Part shown: one piece after another, positions 51,717 to 60,380 of the stretch
How positions within the stretch are numbered: the first letter of the stretch is position 1
How the letters are laid out: every line of letters begins with the position of its first letter
NCBI RefSeq assembly: GCF_011752045.1
Contig: NZ_JAAKXW010000005.1
Location: 310,001-374,000 of the forward strand
DNA: 64,000 bases
Reading direction: 5' to 3'
Source: Microbacterium hydrocarbonoxydans
GTDB lineage: Bacteria > Actinomycetota > Actinomycetes > Actinomycetales > Microbacteriaceae
The notes under the pieces: model-generated
The model's input: only the letters and a program-made list of their open reading frames with translations
Databases searched by the model: none
What the model was told of the DNA's origin: nothing
Made by a program: the position numbers and the translations under genes

Positions 51717-53150
51717 ATGACTCCAGGCTCTGCCTCTGCCCACCCGACCCTTCGACGTTCGCTCGGCCTCTGGGCCATCGTCGGTCTCGGACTCGGCTAC
51801 ATGACGCCGATGACCGTGTTCGACACCTTCGGCTACGTGTCAGAGGCCTCCGGCGGTGTCGTGCCGCTCGCCTACGTCTTCGCGCTCGTCGTGATGCTGT
51901 TCACCGCGATCAGCTACGGCCGGATGACCCGGGTCTACCCGTCGGCCGGATCCGCGTACACCTACGCGTCCGAGACGATCCACCCGAACGTCGGCTTCCT
52001 GGTCGGCTGGACGGCGCTGCTGGACTACCTGCTGCTCCCGCTCGTGAACGCGCTGCTCGTCCGGCAGTACCTCGAGTCGTTCTTCCCTGACGTGCCGAGC
52101 TGGATCTGGGTGGTCGTCTATGTCGCCGCCATCACCCTGCTGAACCTGTGGAGCATCTCCTCGACCTCGAAGGTCAACGCCACTCTGCTCATCTTCCAGA
52201 TCGTGCTCATCGGGGTGTTCATCGTGCTCGCCTGGTCCGCTCTCACGCAGGGAGCGGGCAACGGCACGCCGTTCAGCCTCGCGCCGTTCTGGCAGACCAG
52301 CGTGCAGGTCATGGCGGTCGTCGGCGCGGCCACCATCGTGTGCTTCTCGTTCATCGGCTTCGACGCGATCACGATGTACACGGAGGAGGCCAGGGACACG
52401 CACGTCGTGCCGAAGGCGATCGTCCTGGCCCTGCTGCTCGGCGGCGCCATCTTCTTCGTCGCCGCCTGGTTCACCCAGTCGCTGTTCCCCGTCGACGCCG
52501 GCTTCGAGGGCACGGCCCTGCCGGAGATCGCGAACTCGGTCGGCGGGATCGTCTTCCAGATCTTCTTCGTGTCGGCGGCCGTCGCCGCGGCGGTCGCATC
52601 CAGCCTCGCCTCGCACGCGAGCGTGTCGCGCATGCTCTACGTGATGGGCCGCAACGGCACGGGTCCGGTCGGGCGCCTCTTCTCCTTCGTGCACCCGACC
52701 TTCCGCACGCCGTCTGTGGCCGTCATCTTCGTCGGAATCGTGTCGCTGGGAGCCGCGTTCGCAGACCTCGACTTCATCTTCTCGCTGATCAACTTCGGCG
52801 CGCTGATCGCGTTCACCGTCGTGAACGTGACCGTCATCGTCCACTTCGCCGTGCGTCGCCGGGAGGTCAGGAGCGCGGGCGACATCATCCGCAACATCGT
52901 GCTCCCGGTCATCGGCGTCGCGCTCACGCTCCTGCTCTGGGTGAACCTCGCGACGGACGCGATGACGTACGGCGCCATCTGGCTGGTGGCCGGCGTCGTC
53001 GTGCTGCTGGCGCTGACGCGGTTCTTCCGCCGCAACCTCCGGATGTCGTTCGAGGAGGACGCGGTGATCTCCGAGGGTGAGGAGGGGGCCGCGGCTGTGC
53101 TCGACCCCGCTGATCACCGCGCCGGAGAGCCCACGCACCGCGGTTCCTGA
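51717..53150 (+). CDS. APC-family amino acid/polyamine permease
   Basis: A 477-residue membrane protein with 12 predicted helices. The first helix motif GLGLGYMTPMTVFDTFG replaces the usual GxG(I/T)I amino-acid site, and the conserved FSFIGFDAITMYTEEARD (helix 6) and SSLASHASVSRMLYVMGRNG segments mark the APC superfamily. The order and helix 1 sequence suggest the putrescine/amine importer branch, but the substrate is not certain. GAGG precedes the ATG. It converges on the methyltransferase gene. Confidence 0.9.
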   Translation: MTPGSASAHPTLRRSLGLWAIVGLGLGYMTPMTVFDTFGYVSEASGGVVPLAYVFALVVMLFTAISYGRMTRVYPSAGSAYTYASETIHPNVGFLVGWTALLDYLLLPLVNALLVRQYLESFFPDVPSWIWVVVYVAAITLLNLWSISSTSKVNATLLIFQIVLIGVFIVLAWSALTQGAGNGTPFSLAPFWQTSVQVMAVVGAATIVCFSFIGFDAITMYTEEARDTHVVPKAIVLALLLGGAIFFVAAWFTQSLFPVDAGFEGTALPEIANSVGGIVFQIFFVSAAVAAAVASSLASHASVSRMLYVMGRNGTGPVGRLFSFVHPTFRTPSVAVIFVGIVSLGAAFADLDFIFSLINFGALIAFTVVNVTVIVHFAVRRREVRSAGDIIRNIVLPVIGVALTLLLWVNLATDAMTYGAIWLVAGVVVLLALTRFFRRNLRMSFEEDAVISEGEEGAAAVLDPADHRAGEPTHRGS

Positions 53151-53157
53151 GAATCGG

Positions 53158-53943
53158 CTACGCGGTGGGGTGGGCCGGCACCCGCCCCACCGCGAACCAT
53201 GCGACGGCGGACAGCTCGAACGGAGCCGAGGGATCGTCGAAGCCCGCCGCCACGGCATCCCGGACCCGATCCCGCTCTGCGTCGGAGAGACGGCTGACGT
53301 ACTGGCCGATGGGACCGACGCCGGCGGTGTAGCCGGACCAGAGGTCGTCGAGATCGCGATAGCCCGCGATCGCCTCGATCTCCCCGGAGCGGATGCCGAC
53401 GAGGCCCGCGCCGGAGAGAAGGCCTTCGAGCTCGCCCTCCCTCGCGCCGACGAGAGAGCGGTCGGCCGGCGCAGCGTCGATCGCCGCACGGGCCGCCGCC
53501 CAGAACCGGCCGAGCGCCTGCATCCGCCGCACGTCCCAGAAGCACAGGGCGACCACGCAGCCGGTGCGGGTGACCCTCGTCATCTCCTCAACGCCTCGCC
53601 GGGGATCGGTCATGAACCCCACGACGAGAGACGCCAGCGTCGTGTCGAAGCGATGCGCGGGGTACGGGAGGTCCTCGGCGGTTCCCTCGACGACGCGCGC
53701 TCCGGGCACCCGCTCGCGGCACGCCGCGACGAACGGCGCGGAAGGGTCGATCGCATCGACGCGGCCGGCACCGACCCGTGCGGCGAGTTCCGCCGTGAGG
53801 CCCCCAGGGCCGCATCCGACGTCCAGGACGTCCTGCCCGGCACTCACGCCCGCGGCGTCCGCGAAAGCCGGCGCCAGGGTGGGCAGGAAGCGGCCCATCA
53901 GCAGCTCGTACCCGCCGGCGGCGTGGAACATCGTCGTGCTCAT
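53158..53943 (-). CDS. Class I SAM-dependent methyltransferase
   Basis: A 261-residue methyltransferase (Methyltransf_11/UbiE-like). SAM motif I is VLDVGCGPGGLTAEL near residue 40. An acidic residue follows strand 2 (DAIDPS), and motif II/III regions are GTAEDLPYPAHRFD and LASLVVGFM. The start is ATG 53943 with GAGGG upstream. The small-molecule substrate is unknown. It is divergent from the LuxR-type gene. Confidence 0.9.
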   Translation of the reverse strand: MSTTMFHAAGGYELLMGRFLPTLAPAFADAAGVSAGQDVLDVGCGPGGLTAELAARVGAGRVDAIDPSAPFVAACRERVPGARVVEGTAEDLPYPAHRFDTTLASLVVGFMTDPRRGVEEMTRVTRTGCVVALCFWDVRRMQALGRFWAAARAAIDAAPADRSLVGAREGELEGLLSGAGLVGIRSGEIEAIAGYRDLDDLWSGYTAGVGPIGQYVSRLSDAERDRVRDAVAAGFDDPSAPFELSAVAWFAVGRVPAHPTA

Positions 53944-54048
53944 GATCGAACCCTCTCTCGGTCCTCGTCCGGTCCGACCAGGGTCGCGCGTCCCGGTGCG
54001 GCGCGCATCGGTGATTCTGCCCATCTGCGGATGCCGGCAGGCAGGTGC

Positions 54049-54054
54049 CAGGAT
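54049..54054 (+). promoter_or_regulatory. -10 element for leaderless LuxR gene
   Basis: CAGGAT ends 6 bases before ATG 54061. Confidence 0.45.
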
Positions 54055-54060
54055 GTGCCT

Positions 54061-55143
54061 ATGCCCGCATTCTTCGGAGGACCGGACTGGCCGGCGCTCG
54101 ACGCCGCGCTCAACCGGTTCGACTTCCCGGCTGCCGCGCAGGTCGCGGAGGCCGAAACCGCCGTGGCACCGGAGGAGCGGCTGCTCGCGCAGGGCGTCTG
54201 CCTGGCGTTCACCGAGCGGACGGATGCGGCGGAGAAGGCGCTGACCGACAGCTACCTGCGTCTCGCCGAGCAGAAGGAACCGCGCGCGGCGGTCGCTGCG
54301 ACGTTCCTCGGGCGCCTGCAGTTCTTCGCGTTCGATCGGGTGCACGTCGCCAACGGCTGGTTCGCGCGCGCCCGCTCGGCAGCGGCCGGCGGCGGCGGAG
54401 CGGTCGAACGCGCGCTGGCCGCCTTCCCGCTCCCGGCCTGCTTCCTCCCCGATGGCGGCGAGCGCGAGGCGGAGGGGATCGCCGCGCTGGCGGACGTCCG
54501 GCAGGCCGGCAGCCTCGACCTCGAGGCGAAGCTGCTCGCCGATCTCGGCACGACCCGGGTGGGCCGCGGACGGGTCGAGGAGGGCATGACCGGCCTCGAC
54601 GAGTCCATGGCGATGATCGTGAGCGGCCAGGCCAGGAGCGCCCTGACCTCGGTCGAGGTCGTCTGCGATCTGGCGACCGCCTGCGAGCGCACCGGCGACC
54701 TCGAGCGCACCCGCCAGTGGCTCGCCCAAGCGGAGACGCAGCTCGGGATGGGGCACTGGGCCGGACCCGGCTTCCTGTATGCCCACTGCCAGGCGTCTCT
54801 CGGTGCACTGCTCGCAGGTCTCGGCCGCTGGGACGAGGCGGATGCCGCACTCCGGCTCGCCGCAGCGCGCGCGTCGTCCCCCCACAGCGTCGCTCGGGTG
54901 GCCAGGATCACGGAGGAGGTTCGGCGGAGCGCACCCCGCGCGGGCGACCCCCTCGCCGTGCTGACGCCGCGGGAGCGCGAGGTGCTCGCGCTGCTGCGCG
55001 ACGGGTTGACGAATGCCGAGATGGCCGCCCGACTGCACAACTCGGTGCGCACGATCGATCACCACGTGAGCGCCATCCTCGGCAAGCTCTGCCTGCGCAG
55101 CCGCACCGAGGCCGCCGTCCTGGCCGCGAGCCTCGACGGCTGA
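54061..55143 (+). CDS. LuxR-family regulator with TPR-like helical domain
   Basis: A 360-residue regulator. Residues 1 to about 290 are Ala-rich paired helices resembling tetratricopeptide repeats, without the ATPase domain found in large LAL regulators. The C-terminal LuxR helix-turn-helix is LTPREREVLALLRDGLTNAE followed by the recognition helix NSVRTIDHHVSAILGKL. There is no receiver domain. The start at ATG 54061 removes about 328 residues of out-of-context frame. Targets may include the divergent methyltransferase. Confidence 0.88.
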   Translation: MPAFFGGPDWPALDAALNRFDFPAAAQVAEAETAVAPEERLLAQGVCLAFTERTDAAEKALTDSYLRLAEQKEPRAAVAATFLGRLQFFAFDRVHVANGWFARARSAAAGGGGAVERALAAFPLPACFLPDGGEREAEGIAALADVRQAGSLDLEAKLLADLGTTRVGRGRVEEGMTGLDESMAMIVSGQARSALTSVEVVCDLATACERTGDLERTRQWLAQAETQLGMGHWAGPGFLYAHCQASLGALLAGLGRWDEADAALRLAAARASSPHSVARVARITEEVRRSAPRAGDPLAVLTPREREVLALLRDGLTNAEMAARLHNSVRTIDHHVSAILGKLCLRSRTEAAVLAASLDG

Positions 55144-55156
55144 GCGACGATCCCGC

Positions 55157-55939
55157 TCAGCGCTTCAGGCGAGACTCCAGCACCGCTGCGGTCTCGCGCA
55201 CCGCGTCGGCGAGCCGGACCTCGTCGAGCGCGTCGTCCGCCCACGTCACGGCGACCGCGGCCACGGGCCAGCCCGCGTGGTCGCGGACGGCCGCGCCGAC
55301 GCTGCGCAGCCCGTCGGCGATCTCGCTGTCCTCGATCGCGTAGCCGCGGGCGCGGACCTCGCGCAGCAGCTCCCGCAGCTCGCTCGGCTTCCGCGGCCCG
55401 AGGCCGGTGCGGTCGGGGAAGGCGGAAGCGGAGGGGTAGAGGGCCCTGACCTGCTCGCGGGGGAGGGCGGCGAGCATCGCGCGCCCGGACGCGGTCAGAT
55501 GCGCGGGCAGGCGCACGCCGACGTCGGTCACGAGGGCCGGGCGCCGCGGGGCGCGCTCCTCGACGATGTACAGCACGTCGCCGCCGCTCATCACGGCGAG
55601 ATGGGCGCTCTCACCCAGGCGGTCGGAGAGCGCGGCGACCAGGGGTCGGCCGAGGCGGGCGAGGGGCTGCTGGCGGGCGTAGCCGCCGGCGAGCTCGAAG
55701 GCCGAGGTGCCGAGCCCCCAGCGGCGCTCCTCCTTCAGGTGGAGGACGAAGCCGTGCACCGACAGCGTGGTGAGGAGGTGGTACACGGTGGAGCGCGGCA
55801 GCGAGAGCTCCCGCGCGATCGCCGAGGCCGCGACGGGCGCCGGGCGCCCCGCCAGGTACCGGAGGATGCGCAGCGTGTTCTCGGCGGCGGGGACCTGACC
55901 GGTGCTCGCGGCCGCCGCATCCGCAATGTCTGGGATCAC
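55157..55939 (-). CDS. IclR-family regulator of the hut operon
   Basis: A 260-residue regulator with an N-terminal winged helix-turn-helix (about 20-80, SAIARELSLPRSTVYHLLTTL) and a C-terminal IclR effector domain (HLAVMSGGDVLYIVEE, LPAHLTASGRAMLAALP, GYAIEDSEIADGLRSVGAAV). GTG 55939 is chosen because upstream frame sequence runs through the hutH promoter. It is divergent from hutHUI, so it is probably the histidine or urocanate-responsive repressor. The effector is inferred from context. Confidence 0.9.
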   Translation of the reverse strand: MIPDIADAAAASTGQVPAAENTLRILRYLAGRPAPVAASAIARELSLPRSTVYHLLTTLSVHGFVLHLKEERRWGLGTSAFELAGGYARQQPLARLGRPLVAALSDRLGESAHLAVMSGGDVLYIVEERAPRRPALVTDVGVRLPAHLTASGRAMLAALPREQVRALYPSASAFPDRTGLGPRKPSELRELLREVRARGYAIEDSEIADGLRSVGAAVRDHAGWPVAAVAVTWADDALDEVRLADAVRETAAVLESRLKR

Positions 55940-55944
55940 AGACA
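55927..55944. promoter_or_regulatory. IclR operator
   Basis: TGTCTG-N6-CAGACA, a perfect 6-6-6 palindrome, overlaps the regulator's own GTG start codon and lies 53 bases before hutH. Binding could block both genes. Confidence 0.65.
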
Positions 55945-55997
55945 AAGGTTGCCATGATCCGCTGTTGCGCGCGACCCCCGGGGTGTGGAATCTAATC

Positions 55998-57539
55998 ATG
56001 ACTGATCTGCCCTCCGTTCTCGTCGGTGCCGCGCCCCTGAGCCACGCCGACGTCGTCGCCGTCGTCCGGCACGGCGCCCCTGTCGTCATCGCCGCCGAGG
56101 CGCTGGAGCGCGTCGCGCAGACCCGCAGCGTCATCGACGGCCTCGCCGCCGACCCGAACCCGCACTACGGCGTCTCCACCGGCTTCGGCGCGCTCGCCAC
56201 CACCTTCATCGCTCCCGACCGTCGCCGCCAGCTGCAGGCCAGCCTGATCCGCTCGCACGCGGCCGGCACCGGCCCCGAGGTCGAGCGCGAGGTCGTGCGC
56301 GGCCTGCAGCTGCTGCGCCTGCAGACGCTCGCGTCCGGCCGCACCGGCGTCCGCCCGGTCGTCGTCGAGACCTACGCCGCGCTGCTGAACGCGGGGATCA
56401 CGCCGATCGTCCGCGAGTACGGCTCGCTCGGCTGCTCCGGCGACCTCGCCCCGCTCGCCCACATCGCCCTGGCGACCATGGGAGAGGGCGACGTCCGCGA
56501 CGCCGCGGGCGAGCTCGTCCCGGCATCCGAGGCGCTCGAAGCCTGCGGCATCGAGCCGCTCACTCTCGTCGAGAAGGAGGGGCTCGCGCTCATCAACGGC
56601 ACCGACGGCATGCTCGGCACGCTCGTCCTCGCCCTGCACGACCTCGACGAGCTGCTCATCACCGCCGACATCGCCGCCGCGATGTCGATCGAGTCGCAGC
56701 TCGGCACCGACGCCGTCTTCGCCGCCGACCTCATGGCGCTGCGCCCGCAGGTGGGGCAGGGGGCATCCGCAGCGAACCTCCGCGCCTTCCTCGCCGACTC
56801 CCCGATCGTGCACAGCCACAAGGGCCCGGAGGACGGCCGCGTGCAGGACGCGTACTCGCTGCGCTGCACACCCCAGGTGCACGGCACGGCGCGCGACACG
56901 GCCGGCTACGCGGCCACCATCGCCGATCGTGAGCTCGCCAGCGTGATCGACAACCCGATCATCACCGTCGACGGCCGCATCGAGTCGAACGGCAACTTCC
57001 ACGGTGCCCCGGTCGCCGCGGTCCTCGACTTCCTCGCGATCTCGGTCGCCGACGTCGCCTCCGTGTCCGAGCGCCGCACCGACCGCGCGCTGGACCCGGC
57101 GCGCAACCACGGCCTCCCGCCGTTCCTCGCCGACGAGGTCGGCGTCGACTCCGGCCTGATGATCGCCCAGTACGCCTCCGCCGGCATCGTGTCCGAGCTG
57201 AAGCGCCTCGCCGTCCCGGCATCCGTCGACTCGATCCCGTCGTCGGCCATGCAGGAGGACCACGTGTCGATGGGCTGGGCCGCCGCCCGCAAGCTCCGTC
57301 GCGCCATCGACGGACTCGGCCGCGTCCTCGCGATCGAGATCCTCACCGGCGCCCGCGCGCTCGACCTGCGCGCGCCCCTCGAGGCCGGCCCCGCCACCGG
57401 AGCCGTCCGCGACCTCGTCCGCACCGTGGCCGCCGGCCCCGGCCCCGACCGATTCCTCTCTCCCGACATGGAGGCCGTGACCGCGCTCGTGCAGTCCGGC
57501 GCCATCGCCCGCATCGCAAAGGAGCACGCACATGCCTGA
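55998..57539 (+). CDS. hutH: Histidine ammonia-lyase
   Basis: A 513-residue lyase that deaminates histidine to urocanate. The start ATG 55998 lies 6 bases after TGGAAT (55986-55991). [18 protein letters not shown] and the MIO-cofactor region are present. The tripeptide that cyclises is Cys-Ser-Gly ([14 protein letters not shown]) instead of the usual Ala-Ser-Gly. The later [16 protein letters not shown] segment is normal. Overlap of 8 bases with hutU implies coupled translation. Confidence 0.96.
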   Translation: MTDLPSVLVGAAPLSHADVVAVVRHGAPVVIAAEALERVAQTRSVIDGLAADPNPHYGVSTGFGALATTFIAPDRRRQLQASLIRSHAAGTGPEVEREVVRGLQLLRLQTLASGRTGVRPVVVETYAALLNAGITPIVREYGSLGCSGDLAPLAHIALATMGEGDVRDAAGELVPASEALEACGIEPLTLVEKEGLALINGTDGMLGTLVLALHDLDELLITADIAAAMSIESQLGTDAVFAADLMALRPQVGQGASAANLRAFLADSPIVHSHKGPEDGRVQDAYSLRCTPQVHGTARDTAGYAATIADRELASVIDNPIITVDGRIESNGNFHGAPVAAVLDFLAISVADVASVSERRTDRALDPARNHGLPPFLADEVGVDSGLMIAQYASAGIVSELKRLAVPASVDSIPSSAMQEDHVSMGWAAARKLRRAIDGLGRVLAIEILTGARALDLRAPLEAGPATGAVRDLVRTVAAGPGPDRFLSPDMEAVTALVQSGAIARIAKEHAHA

Positions 57540-59190
57540 GACCACTGAGACCCGTACGATCCGCGCCGCCCGCGGCAACGTCCGCACCGCGAAGAGCTGG
57601 GGCGCGGAGGCCGCCAAGCGGATGCTGATGAACAACCTCGACCCCGAGGTCGCCGAGCACCCCGAGGACCTCGTCGTCTACGGCGGCACCGGCAAGGCCG
57701 CCCGCAGCTGGGAGGCGTACGACGCGATCGTCCGCACGCTCGACGAGCTCGAGCCCGACGAGACCCTGCTGGTGCAGTCCGGCAAGCCGGTCGGCGTCTT
57801 CCGCACCCACGAGTGGGCTCCGCGCGTGCTCATCGCGAACTCCAACCTCGTCGGCGACTGGGCGAACTGGCCCGAGTTCCGCCGCCTCGAGGAGATGGGG
57901 CTGATGATGTACGGTCAGATGACGGCCGGCTCGTGGATCTACATCGGCTCGCAGGGCATCCTGCAGGGCACCTACGAGACCTTCGCCGCCGTCGCGCAGT
58001 CGCTCGGCAGGGACTCCCTCAAGGGCACCCTCTCGCTCACCGGCGGTGCCGGCGGCATGGGCGGCGCGCAGCCGCTCGCCGTCACCCTGAACGAGGGCGC
58101 CTGCCTCATCGTCGACGTCGACGAGACCCGTCTCGCCCGCCGCGTCGACCACGGCTACCTCGACGTCTACTACACCGACCTCGACGAGGCCGTGGCCCGC
58201 GCCGTCGCCGCGAAGGAGGCCGGCGAGGCTCTGTCCGTCGGCATCGTGGGCAACGCGGCCGAGGTCTTCCCCGAGCTGTTCCGCCGTGGCGTGCCGATCG
58301 ACATCGTCACCGACCAGACCAGCGCGCACGACCCGCTGGCCTACCTTCCGATCGGCGTCTCGGTCGAGGACTGGAAGGCCGAGGCCGAGCGCGACCCCGA
58401 GGAGTTCACGCGGCGCTCGCGCGAGTCCATGGCCGCGCACGTCGAGGCCATGGTCGCGTTCAAGGACGCCGGCGCCGCCGTCTTCGACTACGGCAACTCC
58501 ATCCGCGCGGAGGCCGTGCTCGGCGGCTTCGACCGGGCCTTCGAGTTCCCCGGCTTCGTCCCGGCGTACATCCGCCCGCAGTTCGAAGAGGGTCGCGGCC
58601 CGTTCCGCTGGGCCGCGCTCTCCGGCGACCCGGAGGACATCCGCAAGACCGACCGCGCGATCGCGGAGCTCTTCCCCGAGGACAAGGCCCTGCACCGCTG
58701 GCTGGAGAAGGCCGGCGAGAAGGTCCACTTCGAGGGCCTTCCCGCCCGCATCTGCTGGCTCGGCTACAAGGAGCGCCACCTCGCCGGCCTGAAGTTCAAC
58801 GAGATGGTCGCCTCCGGCGAGCTCTCGGCGCCGATCGTGATCGGCCGCGACCACCTCGACTCCGGCTCTGTGGCCTCGCCGTACCGCGAGACCGAGGCGA
58901 TGAAGGACGGCTCCGACGCGATCGCCGACTGGCCGCTGCTCAACGCGCTGCTGAACACGGCCTCGGGTGCCTCCTGGGTGTCGCTGCACCACGGCGGCGG
59001 CGTCGGCATCGGCCGCTCCATCCACGCCGGCCAGGTCACCGTCGCCGACGGCTCCGCCCTCGCCGGCGAGAAGATCGAGCGCGTGCTGACCAACGACCCC
59101 GGCACGGGGGTCATGCGTCACGTCGACGCGGGCTACGAGCACGCGAAGGACATCGCCCGCGAGCGCGGCCTCAAGGTGCCGATGCTGTGA
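57532..59190 (+). CDS. hutU: Urocanate hydratase
   Basis: A 552-residue NAD-dependent urocanase, the second step of histidine degradation. Signature segments are [48 protein letters not shown] and the NAD-binding [34 protein letters not shown] is near the C-terminus. The length is typical. Its TGA overlaps the hutI GTG by 4 bases. Confidence 0.97.
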   Translation: MPETTETRTIRAARGNVRTAKSWGAEAAKRMLMNNLDPEVAEHPEDLVVYGGTGKAARSWEAYDAIVRTLDELEPDETLLVQSGKPVGVFRTHEWAPRVLIANSNLVGDWANWPEFRRLEEMGLMMYGQMTAGSWIYIGSQGILQGTYETFAAVAQSLGRDSLKGTLSLTGGAGGMGGAQPLAVTLNEGACLIVDVDETRLARRVDHGYLDVYYTDLDEAVARAVAAKEAGEALSVGIVGNAAEVFPELFRRGVPIDIVTDQTSAHDPLAYLPIGVSVEDWKAEAERDPEEFTRRSRESMAAHVEAMVAFKDAGAAVFDYGNSIRAEAVLGGFDRAFEFPGFVPAYIRPQFEEGRGPFRWAALSGDPEDIRKTDRAIAELFPEDKALHRWLEKAGEKVHFEGLPARICWLGYKERHLAGLKFNEMVASGELSAPIVIGRDHLDSGSVASPYRETEAMKDGSDAIADWPLLNALLNTASGASWVSLHHGGGVGIGRSIHAGQVTVADGSALAGEKIERVLTNDPGTGVMRHVDAGYEHAKDIARERGLKVPML

Positions 59191-60353
59191 GCACCGTGCT
59201 GATCACGAACATCGGGGAGCTGACCACGAACGTCGGCTCCCCGGCGGACCCGTGCGGCATCCTCCACGACGCGGCCGTGCTCGTGGAGGACGGCCGCATC
59301 GCCTGGGTCGGTGCGGCAGCGGATGCGCCGCACGCCGAGGAGACGGACGACGCCGGCGGCTGCGCGGTCATCCCCGGCTTCGTCGACAGTCACAGCCACC
59401 TCGTCTTCGGCGGGGACCGTGCCGCCGAGTTCGAGGCGCGGATGCAGGGGCAGAAGTATGCCGCCGGCGGCATCCGCTCCACCGTCGCGGCGACGCGCGC
59501 CGCCACCGACGACCAGCTGCGCGCCCGGCTGCGCGGCTTCCTCGACGAGATGCTCGCGCAGGGCACGACGACCGTCGAGATCAAGAGCGGCTACGGGCTC
59601 GACCTCGAGACCGAGGAGCGCCTCGTGCGGCTCGCGGCCGAGGTCACGCCCGAGGTCACGTTCCTGGGTGCGCATGTGGTGCCCGCGGAGTACTCGGACC
59701 GGGCCGAGGAGTACGTCGACCTCGTCACCGGAGCCATGCTCGACGCCTGCGCGCCGCACGCGAAATGGATCGACGTGTTCTGCGAGACCGGGGCGTTCAC
59801 GGTGGAGCAGTCCCGGCGCGTGCTCGAGGCGGGCATCGCCCGCGGGCTCGCACCGCGACTGCACGCCAGCCAGCTCGGCCCCGGTGCAGGTGTTCAGCTC
59901 GCGGTCGAGCTGGGCGCGGCATCCATCGACCACGGCACGTTCCTGACGGACGCCGATGTCGAGGCGCTCGCCGCCTCCGACACCGTTCTCACGCTGCTGC
60001 CGGGGGTCGAGTTCTCCACCCGTCAGCCCTATCCCGACGCGCGGCGTCTCATCGACGCGGGGGTCACCGTCGCACTCGCGTGCGACACGAACCCGGGGTC
60101 GAGCTTCACGTCGTCCATGCCGTTCTGCATCGCCGTCGCGGTGCGCGACATGGGCATGACGCCGGCCGAGGCGGTCTGGGCCGCCACGGCCGGGGGAGCG
60201 CGGGCGCTGCGGCGCGATGACATCGGCGTCATCGCGCCGGGCGCCCGTGCCGATCTCGTGCTGCTCAAGGCGCCGACGCGCATCCACCTGGCCTATCGTC
60301 CGGGCGTGCCGCTCGTCGAGCAGGTCTGGAAGGACGGCGTCGCGGTCCGCTGA
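59187..60353 (+). CDS. hutI: Imidazolonepropionase
   Basis: A 388-residue amidohydrolase that opens imidazolonepropionate to formiminoglutamate. The metal-binding HxH is [12 protein letters not shown] near residue 66. Later ligands lie in GAHVVPAEY and [11 protein letters not shown] 59187 overlaps the hutU stop, which sets the start and rejects the longer frame. No hutG or hutF follows, so the last step of the pathway must be encoded elsewhere. Confidence 0.95.
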   Translation: MSTVLITNIGELTTNVGSPADPCGILHDAAVLVEDGRIAWVGAAADAPHAEETDDAGGCAVIPGFVDSHSHLVFGGDRAAEFEARMQGQKYAAGGIRSTVAATRAATDDQLRARLRGFLDEMLAQGTTTVEIKSGYGLDLETEERLVRLAAEVTPEVTFLGAHVVPAEYSDRAEEYVDLVTGAMLDACAPHAKWIDVFCETGAFTVEQSRRVLEAGIARGLAPRLHASQLGPGAGVQLAVELGAASIDHGTFLTDADVEALAASDTVLTLLPGVEFSTRQPYPDARRLIDAGVTVALACDTNPGSSFTSSMPFCIAVAVRDMGMTPAEAVWAATAGGARALRRDDIGVIAPGARADLVLLKAPTRIHLAYRPGVPLVEQVWKDGVAVR

Positions 60354-60380
60354 ATCGCAGGCCGCGACACCGTCGCCTCG

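Noticed and set aside
57813..59186. Out-of-frame open stretch giving an 846-residue fusion with hutI
   Set aside because: It lies over hutU in another frame. The GTG overlap at 59187 is the proper hutI start.
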